This document shows, one piece after another, positions 60,214-64,000 of a stretch of 64,000 nt of DNA. The position numbers were made by a program, and so were the translations under genes. The notes under the pieces are model-generated. The model was not told the DNA's origin and made no database searches. It saw nothing but the letters and a program-made list of their open reading frames with translations. The stretch is taken from the NCBI GenBank assembly GCA_910587485.1, contig CAJUKN010000015.1, forward strand, positions 1-64,000, given 5' to 3'. The stretch's first letter is position 1. Each line of letters opens with the position of its first letter. The DNA is from an uncultured Lachnospira sp. (GTDB taxonomy: Bacteria > Bacillota > Clostridia > Lachnospirales > Lachnospiraceae).

Positions 60214-61716
60214 CTATTTTATAATTGAATATAGCGCTGATAAAACCTCATTTCCACTGCATAAGTAATCTGGTACCACATAATTATTGGGATTATCTGC
60301 ATCAATTCGATACCATTTTTTTGTAGAAACTTGCATAGATACTCCCGTATTTGGCAGAGAAAACACGACAATTTCACCATAACCATTTGCATCGTTTGCT
60401 GGTATTTCTCCCACGACCTTTCCCAGTTTATTATCCTGTATTATCTGTGCAAAATCCATTGCTGCCGAAAACGATTTTCGATTGGTCAACACATACACAT
60501 TACCTTCAAAAACAAGATTTTTATATGGTCGATTTTTTCGATGTCCATCATCCGAAATCGTTAAAAATCCCCACCGCCAATCACCGGGACAGTCAATAAA
60601 ACTATCAACAGGCAGATACTTAATAAATTCATTTGCCACTGTCGAATCGCCGCCGCCATTTCCTCGAACATCCACTGCCACATTCTTAATATTCTTTGCT
60701 TTTACTTCTTGAAACATCTTCTTTACACAATTTCTATACGCTCCATTATATTTGCACCGTGTAAGCGTCAGTATTGCAAGACTTTTTTCTTCATCTATCT
60801 CATAATAGACAAATGGTGTTTCTTTATCTTCTTCATCTGGCACTTCAGAATAGCTTTTTATAAACTCCTCATATTCTTCTAAACTAACAAAATCATCTAA
60901 AGTGTACGTTTGTGTTAATATATTTCCATTGGCATCTTTCCACTCAAATGTATAAGGTGCATAATATCCATAAAATTCCAATAAAGCAAGACTAACATAA
61001 CTAATCGAAATCCAATTTTCGGATTCATACGAATAATAAGGTTTTGCTGCTTCAATAATTTCACTGCTTGTATAACCATTTAGCGAATAAAAAACATAAC
61101 CTTCTTCCCCTTTTTGATATGCATCTTTTAAATATTTATTTCTTGGAGAATTACTATATGTAGTCGTATGTGCATCGTGCATAGGATTGATAACAACTTG
61201 AATTTCCCGACGCAAATCGTTGACTGTTATTGTTTGCATTTGCTCTAATTTTTTTAGTGCATTGGCATAACGTTCCTTAATCATTGTACTAAGACCATCT
61301 TTAAACATAGGGTGTGTCTTTTCAAGATAATACATTGCTGCTTCTAAATCTTCTACTGCCTCCTTATAGGAGATTACATCATCATAATTAAGCTGTGTTC
61401 TTTCAAAAATTTTAAACGAAGACGAATCCCAATACGGAAAACAATATACAAACAATGAAACAAATACCGCAATTATCGCAAAAAAAATAGGCAAAATAAT
61501 TTTTGTTAGCCATTTTGTATTAAACAATATTTGATATAAAATGTTTTGTATAACAGATAACACGCCAAAATACAACACAACCCATTGAGGAAAATTGATA
61601 AAAAAAAGATTTAACAAAATGAACAATCCAGTTAGCACAAGCATTATTATATTTACTATTAAATATATATGTTTAATTTTTTTATCTTTCATCATATACA
61701 TCTTAAAATGAACCAT
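60214..61716 (-). CDS. Membrane-bound S41-family serine protease-like protein
   Basis: A 500-aa protein with about four N-terminal membrane helices (20-120; HIYLIVNIIMLVLTGLFILL) and an outside S41 (tail-specific protease) domain. AVDVRGNGGGDSTVANEFIKYL forms the oxyanion site and LTNRKSFSAAMDFAQIIQ carries the nucleophile Ser. A Ser/Lys pair is expected, but the Lys is not certain. No PDZ domain is obvious. The start is uncertain, since an ATG at 61692 (MKDKKIKHIY) is also possible. The substrate is unknown. Confidence 0.78.
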   Translation of the reverse strand: MVHFKMYMMKDKKIKHIYLIVNIIMLVLTGLFILLNLFFINFPQWVVLYFGVLSVIQNILYQILFNTKWLTKIILPIFFAIIAVFVSLFVYCFPYWDSSSFKIFERTQLNYDDVISYKEAVEDLEAAMYYLEKTHPMFKDGLSTMIKERYANALKKLEQMQTITVNDLRREIQVVINPMHDAHTTTYSNSPRNKYLKDAYQKGEEGYVFYSLNGYTSSEIIEAAKPYYSYESENWISISYVSLALLEFYGYYAPYTFEWKDANGNILTQTYTLDDFVSLEEYEEFIKSYSEVPDEEDKETPFVYYEIDEEKSLAILTLTRCKYNGAYRNCVKKMFQEVKAKNIKNVAVDVRGNGGGDSTVANEFIKYLPVDSFIDCPGDWRWGFLTISDDGHRKNRPYKNLVFEGNVYVLTNRKSFSAAMDFAQIIQDNKLGKVVGEIPANDANGYGEIVVFSLPNTGVSMQVSTKKWYRIDADNPNNYVVPDYLCSGNEVLSALYSIIK

Positions 61717-61743
61717 ATCTTTCTATTGTATTTTTTCTTATTT

Positions 61744-61875
61744 CTAATAATCTTTACTTAACAAAAAATCTGCTAAATATACGATTTTATCTCCATTGAT
61801 ATTGCCAGAAGCAAGTTCATCAAGTGTTGCTATATACTTCGGATAGTGGTTTTTGATTTCAATATAGCCTCCTAA
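61744..61875 (-). pseudogene. Possible gene remnant upstream of enolase terminator
   Basis: A minus-strand reading frame without a start codon encodes GGYIEIKNHYPKYIATLDEL then ASGNINGDKIVYLADFLLSK and a stop. It looks protein-like and richer in G+C than the flanks. An AGGAGG precedes an ATT in frame, and CCTAATCATTAGG nearby is a perfect palindrome. It may be the 3' end of a lost gene or a short gene with a rare start. Confidence 0.3.
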
Positions 61876-61938
61876 TCATTAGGATATTAAAAAAAGGCTA
61901 AATATTCAATACTTTTTTCTTTAATTGCATAAAATCTC

Positions 61939-61980
61939 TAAAAAAGAAAGACGAATACCCCTGTTACAGAACTATTCGCC
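61939..61980 (-). terminator. Terminator of eno
   Basis: On the minus strand GGCGAATA (61973-61980) and TATTCGTC (61950-61957) pair over 8 bp and are followed by TTTCTTTTTT. It lies about 20 bases after the enolase stop. Confidence 0.75.
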
Positions 61981-62001
61981 TAAGTCAAAAATCCTTGTAA
62001 T

Positions 62002-63294
62002 TTATTTCACGCCAAATGCTTTTATTCCCGGATAGACTGCTGCCTCCCCTAATTCTTCCTCAATGCGCAAAAGCTGATTATATTTTGCAACACGTTCACT
62101 TCTGCTTGGCGCACCTGTCTTAATTTGACAAGTATTTAATGCCACTGCTAAGTCTGCAATCGTTGTATCTTCTGTCTCACCTGAACGATGACTTGTAACC
62201 GCAGTATAGCCTGCTTTATGCGCCATCTTGATAGCTTCTAAAGTCTCTGATACAGAACCAATTTGATTTAATTTAATCAAAATAGAATTGCCACATTTGT
62301 TTTCTATTCCTTTAGACAGTCTTTCTGTATTTGTAACAAATAAATCATCACCAACAAGCTGCACTTTTTTTCCAAGCTCTTTGGTAAGAAGCTGCCAACC
62401 TTCCCAGTCTTCTTCATCAAGCGCATCTTCTATAGAAATAATCGGATATTTCTCTACAAGCTGTTTCCAATGTTCAATTAACTCTTGTGATGTATATTTT
62501 GTTCCTGCCTTTGGCAAAATATATTCGCCTTTTTTAGAGCCTTTCCATTCGCTTGCCGCCGCATCCATAGCAATTTTAAAATCTGTATCTGGCTTATATC
62601 CTGCATTTTTAATTGCTTCAAGAATATACTCAATCGCTTCCTCATCACTTGCAAGGTCTGGTGCAAATCCACCCTCATCACCAACCGATGTTGCAAGTTT
62701 TTTTGATTTTAATAATGCTGCTAAACTATGAAATACCTCTGCACACCATCGAAGTGCTTCCCTAAAACTAGATGCACCTACTGGCATAATCATAAATTCC
62801 TGAACATCAACTGTATTGGCTGCATGTGCGCCGCCATTTAATATATTCATCATAGGAACAGGAAGTCTGTTTGCATTGGCTCCCCCAAGAAACTTATAGA
62901 GTGGTATATCAAGCGAGATTGCGGCTGCCTTTGCACAGGCTATCGAAACAGCAAGAATTGCATTGGCGCCAAGTTTTGACTTATCCTTCGTCTTGTCTGC
63001 CTTTATCATTGCATGGTCAACTGCATATATATCAGAAGCATCCAACCCTGTAATAGTATCATTAATAATAGTATTAATATTATGAACAGCTTTTGATACA
63101 CCTTTTCCTCCAAAACGATTTTTGTCACCATCACGCAACTCCAACGCCTCAAATTCTCCTGTAGATGCACCGCTTGGTGCCATTCCACGACCTACTGTTC
63201 CATCTTTAAGATATACTTCTGCCTCAACCGTTGGATTTCCTCTTGAATCAATAATTTCTCTCCCAACTACTTTTTTAATTTTTAAATCCTTCAT
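62002..63294 (-). CDS. eno: Enolase
   Basis: Interconverts 2-phosphoglycerate and phosphoenolpyruvate in glycolysis. The 430-aa protein has IIDSRGNPTVEAEV at the N-terminus, PSGASTGEFEALELRDGD, metal ligands in the VGDDLFVTN region, the catalytic Lys in LIKLNQIGSVSET and the signature TSHRSGETEDTTIADLAV. The ATG at 63294 is preferred to one four codons earlier because GAGGG stands 5 bases before it. It has its own terminator and is probably a single-gene unit. Confidence 0.96.
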   Translation of the reverse strand: MKDLKIKKVVGREIIDSRGNPTVEAEVYLKDGTVGRGMAPSGASTGEFEALELRDGDKNRFGGKGVSKAVHNINTIINDTITGLDASDIYAVDHAMIKADKTKDKSKLGANAILAVSIACAKAAAISLDIPLYKFLGGANANRLPVPMMNILNGGAHAANTVDVQEFMIMPVGASSFREALRWCAEVFHSLAALLKSKKLATSVGDEGGFAPDLASDEEAIEYILEAIKNAGYKPDTDFKIAMDAAASEWKGSKKGEYILPKAGTKYTSQELIEHWKQLVEKYPIISIEDALDEEDWEGWQLLTKELGKKVQLVGDDLFVTNTERLSKGIENKCGNSILIKLNQIGSVSETLEAIKMAHKAGYTAVTSHRSGETEDTTIADLAVALNTCQIKTGAPSRSERVAKYNQLLRIEEELGEAAVYPGIKAFGVK

Positions 63295-63565
63295 ATCTGC
63301 CCTCATTTCTGCATAGTCTTAGTCTTTACACATACTATTTAACCATTATTGTTGTGCCAAATCATACAATATTAGTGTACGCATATTTTTAAAAATTAAA
63401 CTTTATTATTTGCTAAAATTAGGCTATAATAACATTTAATGACAACAATTTGGCATATATAACAACAATTTAAAAAAATATAAAATACATTTTGACACAA
63501 GCCTTATGCTATCACTGTTGATATGCTTCTACCATTGGCGTGTTTAAAAAAGAAAAGGAATAAGT

Positions 63566-64000
63566 ATGAAAAAGCATTTATCTATCAGACGTAAAATTAT
63601 TCTAATTTTGCTAAATTTTATAATGATTATCAATCTTTTAATGATGGGAATAAGCTTTCAATTAAAAAATATGGTCATAGATACCTTATGTACCCCAACA
63701 GTATCTGAAGCAATTTCTAACAAAATTGTTGACATTGTCAAAGAAAATCTAGGCATCAATACAGACAAATTTCAAAATATTGAAACAGCTATAACAGAAA
63801 ATGATTACATTGAACATATCACTTCAAAATATGTAGAGGCTATTATCGAACAACTAAATAATGGAAACACTGAATTTACTTTTAATGTAGAGATAAGTGC
63901 TGAAATTACTGATTTAATTGAAGCCATAGTCAACTCCTTTAAAGATTCAACTAATTCTTCTCTTTTGAATAAAGTGATTGATTCTTTTAGCGAACAAATA
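63566..64000 (+). CDS. N-terminal part of a membrane protein (runs off the window)
   Basis: The reading frame starts MKKHLSIRRKIILILLNFIM with AAAAGGA 6 bases before the ATG, and is open to the last base (145 codons). A basic start and one membrane helix (about 10-32) are followed by a charged, helical outside region (SEAISNKIVDIVKENLGIN and so on). Another helix probably lies past the edge. I do not recognise the family. The gap 63295-63565 holds related ATTTGGCA/ACAACAATTT motifs around 63350 and 63440 but no firm promoter. Confidence 0.6.
   Translation, partial: MKKHLSIRRKIILILLNFIMIINLLMMGISFQLKNMVIDTLCTPTVSEAISNKIVDIVKENLGINTDKFQNIETAITENDYIEHITSKYVEAIIEQLNNGNTEFTFNVEISAEITDLIEAIVNSFKDSTNSSLLNKVIDSFSEQI

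Noticed and set aside
63340..63480. Rex-type operator from the TTGTTG/ACAACAA motifs upstream of eno
   Set aside because: The half-sites do not form the TTGTTAAnnnnTTAACAA palindrome, so the match is too weak.
1..64000. CRISPR arrays, prophage and complete IS elements
   Set aside because: No regularly spaced repeat with unique spacers, no phage structural genes and no transposase were found. The repeats present are scattered singly between genes.

Overview
The window reads as chromosomal DNA of a low-GC Gram-positive anaerobe of the class Clostridia, most like the family Lachnospiraceae. The basis is the very AT-rich intergenic DNA, the strong AGGAGG-type ribosome binding sites, the tsaE-tsaB-rimI-rnz-tsaD order, the hpf/secA/prfB neighbourhood, a YmfI-type reductase, and the MBOAT/DHHW/DUF4358/SGNH genes typical of that group. 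No phage, plasmid or complete insertion sequence was seen. Most genes lie on the minus strand.

Layout. 1-1092: leftward promoter, two copies of a dispersed repeat, and tRNA-Ser(UGA) with its own promoter and terminator. 1093-18185 (minus): ispD; the t6A set tsaE, tsaB, tsaD with rimI, rnz and a small membrane protein; tex; aspartate kinase, homoserine dehydrogenase and an ACT regulator; malQ; a lone CheW; prfB without the usual frameshift; secA. 18401-23894 (plus): SGNH hydrolase, DUF4358 lipoprotein, ECF sigma factor, RsiV-like anti-sigma factor, MBOAT and DHHW acetyltransferase proteins, which look like a stress-regulated envelope O-acetylation system. 24283-26673: hpf, a dense cluster of DnaA boxes, two GNAT genes, and a small transcription unit with a candidate Cys-rich peptide and a promoter flanked by direct repeats.

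26703-28897: a three-gene unit (33-aa membrane peptide, secreted papain-like protease, membrane-anchored protein) between two direct copies of the dispersed repeat. 29053-42713: mixed housekeeping and accessory genes (YmfI, serine hydrolase, CgeB-like glycosyltransferase, Dus, a heterodimeric ABC exporter, ECF S component with a structured leader, a MATE/TetR divergent pair, a DHH phosphoesterase). 42759-51738: a 117-bp near-palindromic element, a MATE pump fused to a cytidylate-kinase-like domain, then an NSS transporter, a DUF308 protein, a response regulator and a PocR hybrid kinase in one direction. 51830-57053: cell-wall genes ddl and murF with an alpha/beta hydrolase, then another MATE pump. 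57428-61716: RtcB RNA ligase, a 41-aa ORF, KptA RNA 2'-phosphotransferase, a sugar acetyltransferase and an S41 protease. 62002-64000: enolase and the start of a membrane protein that runs off the window.

The most noteworthy items are the sigma/anti-sigma genes inside the O-acetylation cluster, the DnaA-box cluster away from any dnaA gene, the dispersed repeat family (nine copies plus one partial), the small regulated unit at 26310-26673 and the repeat-flanked protease unit. All functional statements come from reading translated motifs; no database search was possible.
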